This document shows positions 55,462 through 64,000 of a stretch of 64,000 nucleotides of DNA, piece after piece. The stretch comes from JAFAXD01 sp963833605 (GTDB lineage Bacteria > Pseudomonadota > Alphaproteobacteria > Rhizobiales > Xanthobacteraceae), in contig CAWHYZ010000007.1 of NCBI GenBank assembly GCA_963833605.1, positions 1 to 64,000 of the forward strand. The letters run 5' to 3'. A program made the position numbers and the translations under genes. Each line of letters opens with the position of its first letter. The stretch's first letter is position 1. A model generated the notes under the pieces. That model was given only the letters and a program-made list of their open reading frames with translations. It had not been told where the DNA came from and made no database searches.

Positions 55462-56693
55462 GTGGTCGCTTCGGCCGTGATGCGGGCGATCTTTCCGAAC
55501 GATGGCTCGCGCCGCGCGTTTCTCACATCGGTTGGTGCTTCGACCGCGCTGGCGGCGCTGTCGCAAGTTCTTTCCGCTCAAGACCGCGACCGAGGTGTTT
55601 GCGCAGGGCGCCGCCCTCGAGAAAACCGACCTCAAGATCGGATTCATCCCGATCACCTGCGCCACGCCGATCATCATGGCGCATCCGATGGGGTTCTACA
55701 GCAAGCATGGCTTGAACGTGGAGGTGATCAAGACCGCGGGCTGGGCGGTGATCCGCGACAAGACCCTCAACAAGGAATACGACGCCGCCCACATGCTCTC
55801 GCCGATGCCGCTCGCCATCACGCTCGGCGCCGGGTCCAATCCGATCCCCTACACGATGCCGGCGGTCGAGAACATCAATGGCCAGGCCATCACGCTCGCG
55901 ATCAAGCACAAGGACAAGCGCGATCCCAAGGACTGGAAGGGCTTCAAGTTCGCGGTGCCGTTCGATTACTCGATGCACAATTATCTGCTGCGCTACTACG
56001 TGGCCGAGCACGGACTTGATCCCGACACCGACATCCAGATCCGCGCCGTACCGCCGCCCGAGATGGTGGCCAATTTGCGTGCCGAAAATATTGACGGCTT
56101 CCTGGCGCCCGATCCAGTCAACCAGCGCGCGGTGTACGACGGCGTTGGCTTTATCCACGTGCTGTCCAAGGAGATCTGGGACCGGCATCCGTGCTGCGCC
56201 TTCGCCGCGTCCAAAGAATTCGTGACCGGAGATGCCGAACACCTACGCGGCGCTGCTCAAGGCGATCATCGACGCTACCGCTTTTGCTGCCAAGCCCGAG
56301 AACCGCAAGCAGATTGCGGAAGCGATCGCGCCCGCCAACTACCTCAACCAGCCAGTGACCGTGGTGGAGCAGGTTCTGACCGGAACATTCGCGGACGGTT
56401 TGGGCAACATCCGCAAGGTGCCCGACCGCATCGATTTCGATCCATTCCCTTGGGAATCGTTTGCGGTCTGGATCATGACGCAGATGAAACGCTGGGGTCA
56501 GATCAAGGGCGAGGTCGATTATGCGGGCGTCGCCAAACAGGTGTTTCTCGCCACCGACACATCGCGGTTGATGAAGGAGGTCGGGCTCACGCCGCCGTCC
56601 ACCACGTCCAAGTCGTTCGTCGTGATGGGCAAGACTTTCGATCCGGCCAAGCCCGAGGACTACATCAACAGCTTCGCGATTAAGAAGGCTTGA
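55462..56693 (+). CDS. cynA: Cyanate/nitrate ABC transporter substrate-binding protein (two frameshifts)
   Basis: About 409 aa after removal of two extra bases (near 55,565 and 56,228). Tat-type signal RRAFLTSVGASTALAALSQ. NrtA/CynA-type binding protein: LKIGFIPITCATPIIMAHPM, GFYSKHGLNVEVIKTAGWAV, AAHMLSPMPLAITLGAGSNP, FLAPDPVNQRAVYDGVGFIH, then ATAFAAKPENRKQIAEAIAP to the end. It delivers the anion to the permease. Its linkage to permease, ATPase and cyanase genes makes cyanate the likely substrate; nitrate is the alternative. Start GTG 55,462; ATG 55,480 is possible. Confidence 0.85.
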
Positions 56694-56746
56694 GCGCGCC
56701 GCCACATGTTTGGCTTCGTAATCGATCGCACAGGTGCTGCAACGTT

Positions 56747-56895
56747 ACCTCTCCCCGCTTGCGGGGAGAGGTCGGATCGCGAAGCGATCCGGGTGAGGGG
56801 GCATTTCCACGGGTCTGAGCGTGCTGAGAAGTCCCCCTCACCCGACTTTCTCGCTTCGCTCGAAAGTCGACCTCTCCCCGCAAGCGGGGAGAGGT
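56747..56895. repeat. Palindromic intergenic element, copy 2
   Basis: A 149-bp unit matching 43,287-43,428: the same 26-bp end palindromes, GGGTGAGGGGG and CCCCCTCACCC inside, and variable central bases. It sits inside the cyn operon, between the binding-protein and permease genes, where an RNA hairpin could affect relative expression. Confidence 0.9.
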
Positions 56896-56902
56896 AGGGG
56901 CC

Positions 56903-57791
56903 ATGCCGTCTGCGACGGTGGCTCCCCGCGGGGAAGGGATGCGTCCGCGCCATGACGTTTCTCTCGCGCTGCGAGCGGCCCTGGTCTCGATCGCGCTGTT
57001 CCTCGCCTTCGTGTTGGCCTGGCATCTTGCGACCCGCGCCAGCGGGCCCGTTCAACAGATGGATCCGGAATATGCCAAGCTGATGGGTGCGAGCGCGACC
57101 CAGGGCAAATCCGCCATGCCCGGCCCGCTCGATGTCGGCGCCAAGATCTGGGATCACCTGAAGGACCCGTTCTACAACCGCGGCTCGAATGACAAAGGGC
57201 TTGGCATCCAGCTCGCGTATTCGATCGCACGGGTGATGGGCGGGTATCTGATCGCGGTTCTGGTCGCGATCCCGGTTGGATTTTTGATCGGCATGTCACC
57301 GCTGATGAGCCGTGCGCTCGACCCCTTCATCCAGGTCATGAAGCCGATATCTCCGCTCGCCTGGATGCCGCTCGCGCTCTACACCATCAAGGATTTCAGG
57401 CCTCTCTTCGATCTTCGTGATCTTCATCTGCTCGCTGTGGCCGATGCTGATCAACACGGCGTTCGGCGTCGCCTCGGTGCGGCGCGAATGGCTCAACGTG
57501 GCGCGCACGCTCGAGGTCGGTGTGTTTCGGCGCGCCTTCACGATCATCCTGCCGGCGGCGGCGCCGACCATTCTCACCGGCATGCGCATCTCGATCGGGA
57601 TTGCGTGGCTCGTGATCGTCGCCGCCGAGATGCTGGTCGGCGGCACCGGCATCGGTTATTTCGTGTGGAATGAATGGAACAACCTCTCGATCACCAACGT
57701 GATCACCGCCATCCTGGTTATCGGCGTGGTCGGCATGGCGCTCGATCAGGTGCTGGCGCGCCTGACCCGACTGGTCACGTTTCCGGAGTGA
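56903..57791 (+). CDS. cynB: Cyanate/nitrate ABC transporter permease (one frameshift)
   Basis: About 295 aa after removing one extra T (TTT at about 57,395; expected YTIKDSGLSSIFVIFICSLW). An inner-membrane permease of the NrtB/SsuC/CynB family: first helix ALVSIALFLAFVLAWHLA, conserved LAYSIARVMGGYLIAVLVAI and PVGFLIGMSPL, the EAA-like loop VARTLEVGVFRRAFTIILPA then AAPTILTGMRISIGIAWLVI, and AEMLVGGTGIGYFVW. It starts just after palindromic element 2 and is followed after 10 bp by the ATPase gene. Confidence 0.88.
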
Positions 57792-57801
57792 TCACAGCCC
57801 A

Positions 57802-58713
57802 ATGCCGGGAAACTTCATCTCCATCGAGGGAATCACGCGACGGTTTTCGGCTGCCGGCGGCGGCGAGACCACCGTGTTCGAGGACTTGTGGCTCGCGATG
57901 CGGCGCGGCGAATTCACCTGCATCATCGGTCATTCCGGCTGTGGCAAGACCACCGTGCTCAACATCCTGGCCGGTCTCGACCAACCCAGCGCCGGCACCG
58001 TGATCGTCGACAATCACGAAATCGCCGGCCCGAGCCTCGACCGCGCTGTGATCTTTCAAAGTCACGCGCTGCTGCCGTGGCGCTCGGTGCTCGGCAACGT
58101 CGCCTATGCGGTCGCCTCGAAGTGGCGGCGCTGGTCGCGCGCCGAGATCGAGGCGCATGCCCGCAAGTTCATCGATCTTGTCGGCCTCACGGGCGCGGAG
58201 GCGAAGCGCCCGGCCGAGCTCTCTGGCGGCATGAAGCAGCGCGTCGGTATTGCGCGGGCGCTCGCGATCGAGCCGAAGATCATGCTGATGGATGAGCCGT
58301 TCTCCGCCCTCGACGCGCTCACCCGCGGCACGCTGCAGGATGAGGTACGCCGCATCTGCCTGGAGACCGGGCAGACCGTATTCATGATAACCCACGACGT
58401 CGACGAGGCGATCTATCTGGCCGACCGGGTGGTGCTCATGACCAATGGGCCGAACGCCGTGTTCGCGGAGATCGTGGACAACCCGTTGCCGAAGGAGCGC
58501 TCGCGCAGCGACTTTCACCGCCACGCGCTGTACTATGGCGTGCGCAACCATATCATCGATTTCCTGGTCAGCCGCAGCCGCAGCTTTGCCGCCGAGGCCA
58601 GCGCATTCGATCGGCGCCATGTCCCGGTCGTTCGCCCGGGTGCGCCGGAACCTACGATTGCCAGCTCAGATCATACCGGCCCGCGACTGTCGGGCCACGC
58701 CGCCGCATCCTGA
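57802..58713 (+). CDS. cynD: Cyanate/nitrate ABC transporter ATP-binding protein
   Basis: 303 aa. Walker A GHSGCGKTT (about 43-51), Q-loop FQSHALLPW, signature LSGGMKQRVGIARAL, Walker B IMLMDEPFSALD, H-loop ITHDVDEAIYLADR: a complete NrtD/SsuB/CynD-type ATPase. The C-terminal about 50 residues extend past the core as in NrtD proteins. It energises the permease. The gene is intact and is followed after 25 bp by cynS. Confidence 0.9.
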   Translation: MPGNFISIEGITRRFSAAGGGETTVFEDLWLAMRRGEFTCIIGHSGCGKTTVLNILAGLDQPSAGTVIVDNHEIAGPSLDRAVIFQSHALLPWRSVLGNVAYAVASKWRRWSRAEIEAHARKFIDLVGLTGAEAKRPAELSGGMKQRVGIARALAIEPKIMLMDEPFSALDALTRGTLQDEVRRICLETGQTVFMITHDVDEAIYLADRVVLMTNGPNAVFAEIVDNPLPKERSRSDFHRHALYYGVRNHIIDFLVSRSRSFAAEASAFDRRHVPVVRPGAPEPTIASSDHTGPRLSGHAAAS

Positions 58714-58738
58714 TTGACAAGCAGAGGGAGAAAACACC

Positions 58739-59221
58739 ATGACCCGTGCAGACCTCACGGAAAAGATCCTCGACATCAAGCGCGAGAAAGGTTGGACCTG
58801 GAAACACATCTGTGACGCCATCGGTGGCATGTCGCCGGTGATGATCACGGGTGCGCTGCTCGGTCAGATGAAGCTGACCAAGCCGCAGGTCGCCAAGGCG
58901 GCCGAGCTGTTCGGGCTAACGAAGGCGGAAGCCGCAACGCTCAATGAGGTTCCGCACCGCGGCGCGCCAATGCCGCCGACCGATCCGCTGATCTACCGCT
59001 TTTACGAGCTGGTGATGGTCAACGGCCCGGCCTGGAAGGCGCTGATCGAGGAAGAGTTTGGCGACGGCATCATGTCGGCGATCGATTTCGACATGCAGAT
59101 CGACCGTCTCCCGGACCCGCGCGGCGACCGCGTCAAAATCACGATGTCGGGCAAGTTCCTGCCCTACAAATATTACGGAGCATCCGGCAACGTGCCGCAA
59201 TACGGCTACAAGGAGGAATGA
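58739..59221 (+). CDS. cynS: Cyanate hydratase (cyanase)
   Basis: 160 aa. Cyanase converts cyanate and bicarbonate to ammonia and carbon dioxide, detoxifying cyanate and giving nitrogen. N-terminal helical domain LTEKILDIKREKGWTWKHIC; catalytic domain DPLIYRFYELVMVNGPAWKA with the active-site Arg and Glu (YRFYE), and GDGIMSAIDFDMQID with the active-site Ser; end KFLPYKYYGASGNVPQYGYK. Length and motifs are standard. RBS GAGGGAG lies 10 bp upstream. Last gene of the cynABDS-type operon. Confidence 0.97.
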   Translation: MTRADLTEKILDIKREKGWTWKHICDAIGGMSPVMITGALLGQMKLTKPQVAKAAELFGLTKAEAATLNEVPHRGAPMPPTDPLIYRFYELVMVNGPAWKALIEEEFGDGIMSAIDFDMQIDRLPDPRGDRVKITMSGKFLPYKYYGASGNVPQYGYKEE

Positions 59222-59320
59222 GCGCAGCAGCACCGATATGGCGGCCCGCGCCTTGAACGGTCGAGGGCGTTTCCGCCACAGTCCTCGCTCGCTCGCGCCT
59301 GGGCGAGCGCGGAGACACCG

Positions 59321-60100
59321 ATGGCTGGTCCGCACGTCGGATTGTTCGTTACCTGCCTTGTCGATTTCGTCCGTCCGTCGATCGGCTTTGCGGCGGTGAA
59401 GCTCCTGGAAAGCGCTGGCTGCACGGTCGCAGTCCCGCGCCAAGCGTGCTGCGGCCAGCCGGCGTTCAACTCGGGCGATCGCGGCGACGCGCGGGCGATC
59501 GCCGAGCAGGTGATCGAGGCGTTTGCGCCTTATGAATATGTTGTCGTGCCGTCCGGTTCCTGCGCCGGGATGTTGAAGGTCCATTATCCGGAACTCTTTC
59601 ATGGCGATCCCAATTGGCAGCCGCGCGCCGATGCGTTCGCCGCCAAAAGCTTTGAACTCGTCTCGTTCCTGGTCGACGTGCTCGGGGTCACCGCCAGCAG
59701 TGCGCAGTTTGCCGGGCGCGTGACCTATCACGATGCCTGTTCCGGCTTGCGCGAACTCGGCGTGAAAACGCAGCCGCGCGCTCTGCTCGCAACCATTGCC
59801 GGCCTGACGCTTGCCGAAATGCATGATGCCGATGTCTGCTGCGGGTTCGGCGGGACGTTCTGCGTCAAGTATCCCGAAATCTCGAATGCGATCGTAACCA
59901 AAAAGGCCGCCAACATCCGCGCTACCGGGGCCGGCACTCTGCTGGCCGGCGACCTCGGTTGCCTGATGAACATGGCGGGCAAGCTCGCGCGTGAAGGCAG
60001 CGAGATCGCAGTGCGACATGTTGCCGAAGTTCTGGCCGGCATGACCGACGCGCCCGCGATCGGGGCGCCGCGTCCGGAACAATCGGCGAGCAAGCCATGA
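59321..60100 (+). CDS. lutA: Lactate utilization protein A (CCG-domain Fe-S protein)
   Basis: 259 aa. Two CCG cysteine motifs: CCGQPAFNSGD (about 45-55) and CCGFGGTFCVKYPEIS (about 170-185), as in LutA/YkgE and the Fe-S subunit of glycolate oxidase. LutABC oxidises L-lactate to pyruvate by an Fe-S route in the cytoplasm. ATG 59,321 is used. Its last four bases overlap the lutB start (ATGA at 60,097-60,100). The gene follows cynS after 99 bp. Confidence 0.92.
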   Translation: MAGPHVGLFVTCLVDFVRPSIGFAAVKLLESAGCTVAVPRQACCGQPAFNSGDRGDARAIAEQVIEAFAPYEYVVVPSGSCAGMLKVHYPELFHGDPNWQPRADAFAAKSFELVSFLVDVLGVTASSAQFAGRVTYHDACSGLRELGVKTQPRALLATIAGLTLAEMHDADVCCGFGGTFCVKYPEISNAIVTKKAANIRATGAGTLLAGDLGCLMNMAGKLAREGSEIAVRHVAEVLAGMTDAPAIGAPRPEQSASKP

Positions 60101-61515
60101 CGCACGTGGCGACGTCACCGGCTTTCAAAGAGAACGCGCACGCCGCGCTCGCAAACCGCGAACTGCAGCGCGCGATGAACATTCTCGAGACGAACTTCAT
60201 CGCGCGACGCAAACAAGTGGCCGACAGGCTGCCCGAGTTCGAGGCGTTGCGGGATGCGGCACGCGACATCAAGAATCACACCCTGGAGCATCTCGATCTC
60301 TATCTCGAGGAATACGAGCGGCGCGTGCTCGCCTGCGGCGGGCACGTGCATTTCGCCGCCACGGCCGCCGACGCCCGCGCGATCATCCTCGACGTCTGCC
60401 GTGCGCTCGACGCCAGGACCGTGACCAAGGGCAAATCGATGGTGGCCGAGGAAATCGGCCTCAACGATTTCCTGTCGGAACACGCGATTACCCCGATCGA
60501 GACCGATCTCGGCGAGTACATCATTCAGCTCCGCCACGAACTGCCGTCACACATCATCGCGCCGGCGGTACATCTCTCCAAAGCACAAATCGAAGCCGAC
60601 TTCCGCCGCGTGCACACGCGCCTCCCGCCCGAGCGCAGCCTTGCGGAGCCGGAGGCCCTGCTGAGCGAAGCGCGCGCCGTGCTGCGCGAAAAATTCCTCG
60701 CGGCCGACGTCGGTATCACCGGTGCGAATTTCCTGGTGGCCGAAACCGGCACGTCGATCATCGTGACCAACGAGGGCAATGGCGATCTAACCCAGACCTT
60801 GCCCAAGGCTCACATCGTGCTTGCGTCGATCGAAAAACTGGTACCGACGCTGGAAGACGTAGCGGAGTTCCTGCGCGTGCTGGCGCGCTCGGCCACCGGC
60901 CAGGAAATGTCGGTCTACACGACCCTCTCGACCGGGCCGCGCCGCGCCGGCGATCCGGACGGACCGGGCGAATATCACGTCGTCCTGCTCGACAACGGCC
61001 GCTCGGCCATGCTGGGCGGCCAGTTCCGCGACATGCTTCGCTGCATTCGTTGCGGCGCCTGCATGAACCATTGCCCGGTCTATCAGGCGGTGGGCGGCCA
61101 CGCCTATGGCTGGGTCTATCCCGGGCCGATGGGTGCGGTGCTCACGCCGAGCCTGATCGGGATCGACAAGGCCGGCCACCTGCCGAACGCATCGACATTC
61201 TGCGGGCGCTGCGAGGAAGTCTGCCCGGTGCGCATTCCGCTGCCAAAACTGATGCGGTACTGGCGCGAGCGCGAGTTCGAACGGCATTTGTCGCCCGCAA
61301 CCGTGCGCGCGGGGTTGAAATTCTGGGCGTTCTTTGCGCAGCGCCCGTGGCTCTACGGCATCGCGACCGATCTCGCGGCGCGCGGCCTTGCGTTGCTGGG
61401 CCGTACACGCGGGCGGTTTCGATGGCTTCCGCTCGCGCGCGGCTGGACGGAGAACCGCGATTTTCCGGCGCCGCAGGGCGCGACCTTTCAGGCGCAGTGG
61501 AGGAAACGCCGGTGA
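60097..61515 (+). CDS. lutB: Lactate utilization protein B (Fe-S)
   Basis: 472 aa. LUD domain first (about 60-300; TKGKSMVAEEIGLNDFL, GANFLVAETGTSIIVTNEGN), then two [4Fe-4S] clusters: CIRCGACMNHCPVYQAVGGH (about 310-330) and CGRCEEVCPVRIPLPKLMRY (about 369-388). The C-terminal DUF3390-type tail is WAFFAQRPWLYGIATDLAAR. Coupled to lutA by ATGA and to lutC by a GTGA overlap at 61,512-61,515. Confidence 0.93.
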   Translation: MTHVATSPAFKENAHAALANRELQRAMNILETNFIARRKQVADRLPEFEALRDAARDIKNHTLEHLDLYLEEYERRVLACGGHVHFAATAADARAIILDVCRALDARTVTKGKSMVAEEIGLNDFLSEHAITPIETDLGEYIIQLRHELPSHIIAPAVHLSKAQIEADFRRVHTRLPPERSLAEPEALLSEARAVLREKFLAADVGITGANFLVAETGTSIIVTNEGNGDLTQTLPKAHIVLASIEKLVPTLEDVAEFLRVLARSATGQEMSVYTTLSTGPRRAGDPDGPGEYHVVLLDNGRSAMLGGQFRDMLRCIRCGACMNHCPVYQAVGGHAYGWVYPGPMGAVLTPSLIGIDKAGHLPNASTFCGRCEEVCPVRIPLPKLMRYWREREFERHLSPATVRAGLKFWAFFAQRPWLYGIATDLAARGLALLGRTRGRFRWLPLARGWTENRDFPAPQGATFQAQWRKRR

Positions 61516-62195
61516 GCGCGCGCGACCTTGTGTTTGCGTCGATCCGCAGCGCGCTCGGCGTGACCGGCCAGGAAGCACCGCGGCGCAAGATCGTTGCCGA
61601 TCGCCTGGCTGAACATCCGACCGGGGTCATTCCCAGGCGTGGCCACCTTGCGCCCAAGGACCGCTGCGCGCTGTTCGCCGACATGGTCGCAGCCGCGGCC
61701 GGCAGCGTCGAAACTGTGGCCGATGCCGCCGGCGTTCCCGGCGCGGTCGCGCATTTTCTGCGCCGGCACAATCTGCCGCTGGCGGTGCGGCGGGGGGAGG
61801 ATGTGAAACTCGCCGCGCTGCCATGGGAGCGCGAGGGCGCACTCGAAGTGAGCGTTGGACCGTCGGATGGCAAGCAGCTCGCGTCGGTATCGCACGCTTT
61901 CGGTGCAGTGGCCGAGACCGGCACGCTGGTGCTCACATCCGGTGCCGACAATCCGACCACGCTCAATTTCCTGCCGGACAATCATATCGTCGTGGTCGAC
62001 GCCGAGGATGTGGCCGCAGATTTCGAGAGTGTATTCGCGCGGCTGCGCGCGCGTTTTCCGTCGCGTCAACTGCCGCGTGTCGTGAACATGATCACCGGTC
62101 CCTCGCGCTCGGCCGACATTGAGCAGACCCTTATCCTGGGGGCGCACGGACCGCGCCGGCTGCACGTCATTCTGGTAGCGGACGCGGAGTTTTGA
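61512..62195 (+). CDS. lutC: Lactate utilization protein C
   Basis: 227 aa, LUD domain. GTG start at 61,512 overlaps the lutB stop. Conserved blocks: SARDLVFASIRSALG at the N-terminus, FGAVAETGTLVLTSGADNPT, LNFLPDNHIVVVDAEDV, VNMITGPSRSADIEQTLILG and AHGPRRLHVILV. LutC partners LutA and LutB in L-lactate oxidation. Length is normal and the frame intact. Confidence 0.93.
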   Translation: MSARDLVFASIRSALGVTGQEAPRRKIVADRLAEHPTGVIPRRGHLAPKDRCALFADMVAAAAGSVETVADAAGVPGAVAHFLRRHNLPLAVRRGEDVKLAALPWEREGALEVSVGPSDGKQLASVSHAFGAVAETGTLVLTSGADNPTTLNFLPDNHIVVVDAEDVAADFESVFARLRARFPSRQLPRVVNMITGPSRSADIEQTLILGAHGPRRLHVILVADAEF

Positions 62196-62351
62196 TTGCC
62201 GACCTATGCGTTTGAGTTAACTATATTTTTATATATGTGCCCGCCCCTATCCGAGAGCTTGGCGCGACGCGCATTTTTTGGACATTTGTAGGCGGGATTT
62301 CGTAATATCGGGCCTCGCTCAGGGGGCCAGGGCCCATGGGGGCAGGAGACG

Positions 62352-63698
62352 ATGGCGGTCAAATATTTCGGTACCGACGGCATCAGGGGACGCGCCAATG
62401 GCGTGATCACGCCAGAGCTCGCCCTCAAGGTTGGGCAGGCAGCCGGCCTGATTTTCCGCAAGGGCGAACACCGTCACCGGGTGCTGATCGGCAAGGACAC
62501 GCGGCTGTCCGGCTACATGATCGAGAACGCGCTGGTTGCCGGCTTCACCTCGGTCGGCATGGACGTGTTGGTGACCGGACCCATTCCGACGCCCGGGGTG
62601 GCCATGCTGACACGTTCGATGCGCGCCGATCTCGGGGTCATGATCTCCGCCTCGCACAATCTCTACGACGACAACGGCATCAAGCTGTTCACGCCCGACG
62701 GTTTCAAGCTCTCGGACGAAGTGGAGGACGAGATCGAGCGGCTGATCGCCGCGGATCTGTCCAAGAGGCTCGCCAAACCGGCGGCACTCGGCCGTGCCAA
62801 GCGCATCGATGGGGTGCAGGACCGCTACATCGAGTTCGCCAAGCGCACGCTGCCCAAGAATCTATCGTTCGAAGGCGTGCGCGTTGTGGTCGATTGCGCC
62901 AATGGCGCCGCCTACAGCGTGGCGCCGGCGGCGCTGTGGGAACTTGGCGCCGAAGTGTTTTCGCTCGGGGTCGAGCCCGACGGGTTCAACATCAACAAGG
63001 ATTGCGGCTCGACCGCGCCGGAAGCGCTCGCCCGCAAGGTACGTGAAATGCGTGCCGATATCGGGATTGCGCTCGACGGCGACGCCGATCGCGTCGTGAT
63101 CGTCGACGAACGCGGCCACATCGTCGATGGTGACCAGATCCTCGCGGTGATCGCCGAGAGCTGGCGCGAGGATGAGCGGTTGTCACGGCCCGGCATCGTC
63201 ACCACCATCATGGCGAACTACGGTCTTGAGCGCTTCTTGGGTTCACTAGGACTTGCTACGCTGCGCACGCCGGTGGGTGATCGCTACGTGCTCGAGCGCA
63301 TGCGCGAGCAAGGCTTCAACGTCGGCGGCGAGCCGTCGGGCCACGTCATTCTGTCCGACCACACGACGACCGGCGACGGCTTCGTCGCCGCCCTGCAGGT
63401 GCTCGCGGTGGTCAAGAAGCGCAATCAGCCGGTGTCGATCGTTTGTCATCGCTATGACCCGTTGCCGCAGGTGACCAAGAATGTGCGCTACCGCGGCGGC
63501 GCGCCGCACGAGCACGCCAAGGTGCGCCTCGCCATTGCGGATGGCGAAGGCCGCCTCAACGGGCACGGCCGCCTGATCGTGCGGCCGTCCGGCACCGAAC
63601 CGGTGATCCGGGTGACCGCCGAGGGCGACGACCGTGCGCTGGTCGAGGATGTGGTCGACGGCGTGGTCGATGCCTTGAACCAGGTCGCCGCTGCCTGA
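62352..63698 (+). CDS. glmM: Phosphoglucosamine mutase
   Basis: 448 aa. GlmM interconverts glucosamine-6-phosphate and glucosamine-1-phosphate for peptidoglycan and LPS precursors. Active-site Ser in ISASHNLYDDNGIKLF (about 98-113), metal loop DGDADRV, sugar-binding GEPSGHVI and phosphate-binding RPSGTEPVIRV. N-terminus KYFGTDGIRGRANG. ATG 62,352 has GGAG upstream. Intact and full length. Not next to ftsH or folP in this window; the 156-bp upstream gap has an AT-rich promoter-like patch at 62,215-62,240. Confidence 0.96.
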   Translation: MAVKYFGTDGIRGRANGVITPELALKVGQAAGLIFRKGEHRHRVLIGKDTRLSGYMIENALVAGFTSVGMDVLVTGPIPTPGVAMLTRSMRADLGVMISASHNLYDDNGIKLFTPDGFKLSDEVEDEIERLIAADLSKRLAKPAALGRAKRIDGVQDRYIEFAKRTLPKNLSFEGVRVVVDCANGAAYSVAPAALWELGAEVFSLGVEPDGFNINKDCGSTAPEALARKVREMRADIGIALDGDADRVVIVDERGHIVDGDQILAVIAESWREDERLSRPGIVTTIMANYGLERFLGSLGLATLRTPVGDRYVLERMREQGFNVGGEPSGHVILSDHTTTGDGFVAALQVLAVVKKRNQPVSIVCHRYDPLPQVTKNVRYRGGAPHEHAKVRLAIADGEGRLNGHGRLIVRPSGTEPVIRVTAEGDDRALVEDVVDGVVDALNQVAAA

Positions 63699-63699
63699 C

Positions 63700-63811
63700 T
63701 GGCGCCCGCCTCATCTGATCTTTGTCCTTGACGCACTGCGAGAGCTTCTTTATTCGCGGCGGCGGGACACCCTTCCCCAACGAAGGGCGCCCATCTGCAA
63801 GGATGGATCAC
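63700..63811 (+). ncRNA. Candidate serC leader RNA structure
   Basis: The 113-bp gap before serC holds a stem CCCTTC/GAAGGG (63,770-63,775 and 63,782-63,787, loop CCCAAC), extendable by GGCG/CGCC. Alphaproteobacterial serC genes are known to carry a conserved leader called the serC motif. I cannot confirm that this matches its consensus, so this is a position-based suggestion. Confidence 0.3.
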
Positions 63812-64000
63812 ATGGCAAATCAAATGCCCGGCGTGCGGCCGGTGACCCCGCACTTCTCATCCGGCCCCTGCGCCAAGCGCCCGGGCTGGAGCCTCCAAAC
63901 CCTCACCGACGCTGCTCTCGGCCGTTCGCACCGCGCGAAGATCGGCAAGGCCAAGCTCAAGCGCGCCATCGATCTGACGCGCGAGGTGCTTGAAGTCCCC
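63812..64000 (+). CDS. serC: Phosphoserine aminotransferase, 5' part
   Basis: The first 63 codons are present, and the window end cuts the gene. MANQMPGVRPVTPHFSSGPC, AKRPGWSLQTLTDAALGRSH and RAKIGKAKLKRAIDLTREVL match the alphaproteobacterial SerC N-terminus, where SSGPCAKRPGW and ALGRSHR are diagnostic. SerC makes phosphoserine in serine biosynthesis with pyridoxal phosphate. ATG 63,812 is preferred; an in-frame ATG at 63,803 also exists. Usually followed by serA. Confidence 0.93.
   Translation, partial: MANQMPGVRPVTPHFSSGPCAKRPGWSLQTLTDAALGRSHRAKIGKAKLKRAIDLTREVLEVP

Overview
The window is high-GC alphaproteobacterial DNA, best matched to a Hyphomicrobiales (Bradyrhizobium/Xanthobacteraceae-like) chromosome. 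This rests on the style of the small conserved proteins, the cynABDS and lutABC clusters and the intergenic palindromes; no species is claimed. There are two halves. Positions 1 to about 36,350 are accessory DNA: insertion sequences, gene fragments and large repeat proteins. From about 36,350 to the end is compact housekeeping and catabolic DNA. A tRNA-Arg(CCG) gene on the minus strand (36,353-36,429) sits on the border with its 3' end facing the accessory side, as expected for an island integrated at a tRNA, although no integrase is visible.

Accessory half. 615-3803 is an IS66-type element with tnpA, tnpB, tnpC and a YecA/UPF0149 passenger. 3.9-6.2 kb holds a broken ABC substrate-binding gene and two exported unknowns. 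6415-10365 encodes a 1316-aa regulator (receiver-like, OmpR-type DNA-binding, cyclase-like, AAA ATPase, TPR) preceded by three TGTAACAA boxes. 11.9-31.4 kb is dominated by three large exported repeat proteins: a 329-aa RTX protein with 108-bp repeats, an about 1183-aa RTX/FG-GAP protein, and a very large mosaic protein (NlpC/P60-like, PPC, Calx-beta, cadherin-like, HYR, FG-GAP). The mosaic gene was hit twice by IS elements, one IS256-type and one IS3-type, each with clean target duplications. The last two proteins, and a third partial copy at 16.7-17.1 kb, share a C-terminal FG-GAP module ending in HHWDLV. Between these lie many shreds: DNA ligase pieces, substrate-binding-protein starts, a Crp/Fnr tail, and truncated small zinc-protein genes. 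31.5-36.3 kb contains small hypothetical genes and a DUF4160/DUF2442 pair.

Core half. mtnA; a HigBA-type toxin-antitoxin pair with a palindromic operator; an alpha/beta hydrolase; a TauE/SafE permease; glutaryl-CoA dehydrogenase; an SDR, luciferase-like monooxygenase and hydrolase run; a three-subunit molybdenum hydroxylase with a cyclase-family hydrolase, facing an FAH-family hydrolase and a shikimate-dehydrogenase-like gene, suggesting oxidative breakdown of an aromatic or N-heterocyclic compound; two tandem exported DUF5666-like proteins; a cyanate uptake and cyanase operon; lactate-utilisation lutABC; glmM; and the start of serC, cut by the window end.

Many otherwise normal genes (mtnA, gcdH, aroE, the molybdenum hydroxylase genes, the cyanate transporter genes, the IS256 transposase, the giant repeat protein) carry single-base frameshifts, often in short homopolymer runs. 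The simplest reading is residual sequencing error, so frameshifts alone should not be taken as proof of gene death here. The truncated and fused fragments of the accessory half are genuine rearrangements and cannot be explained that way.
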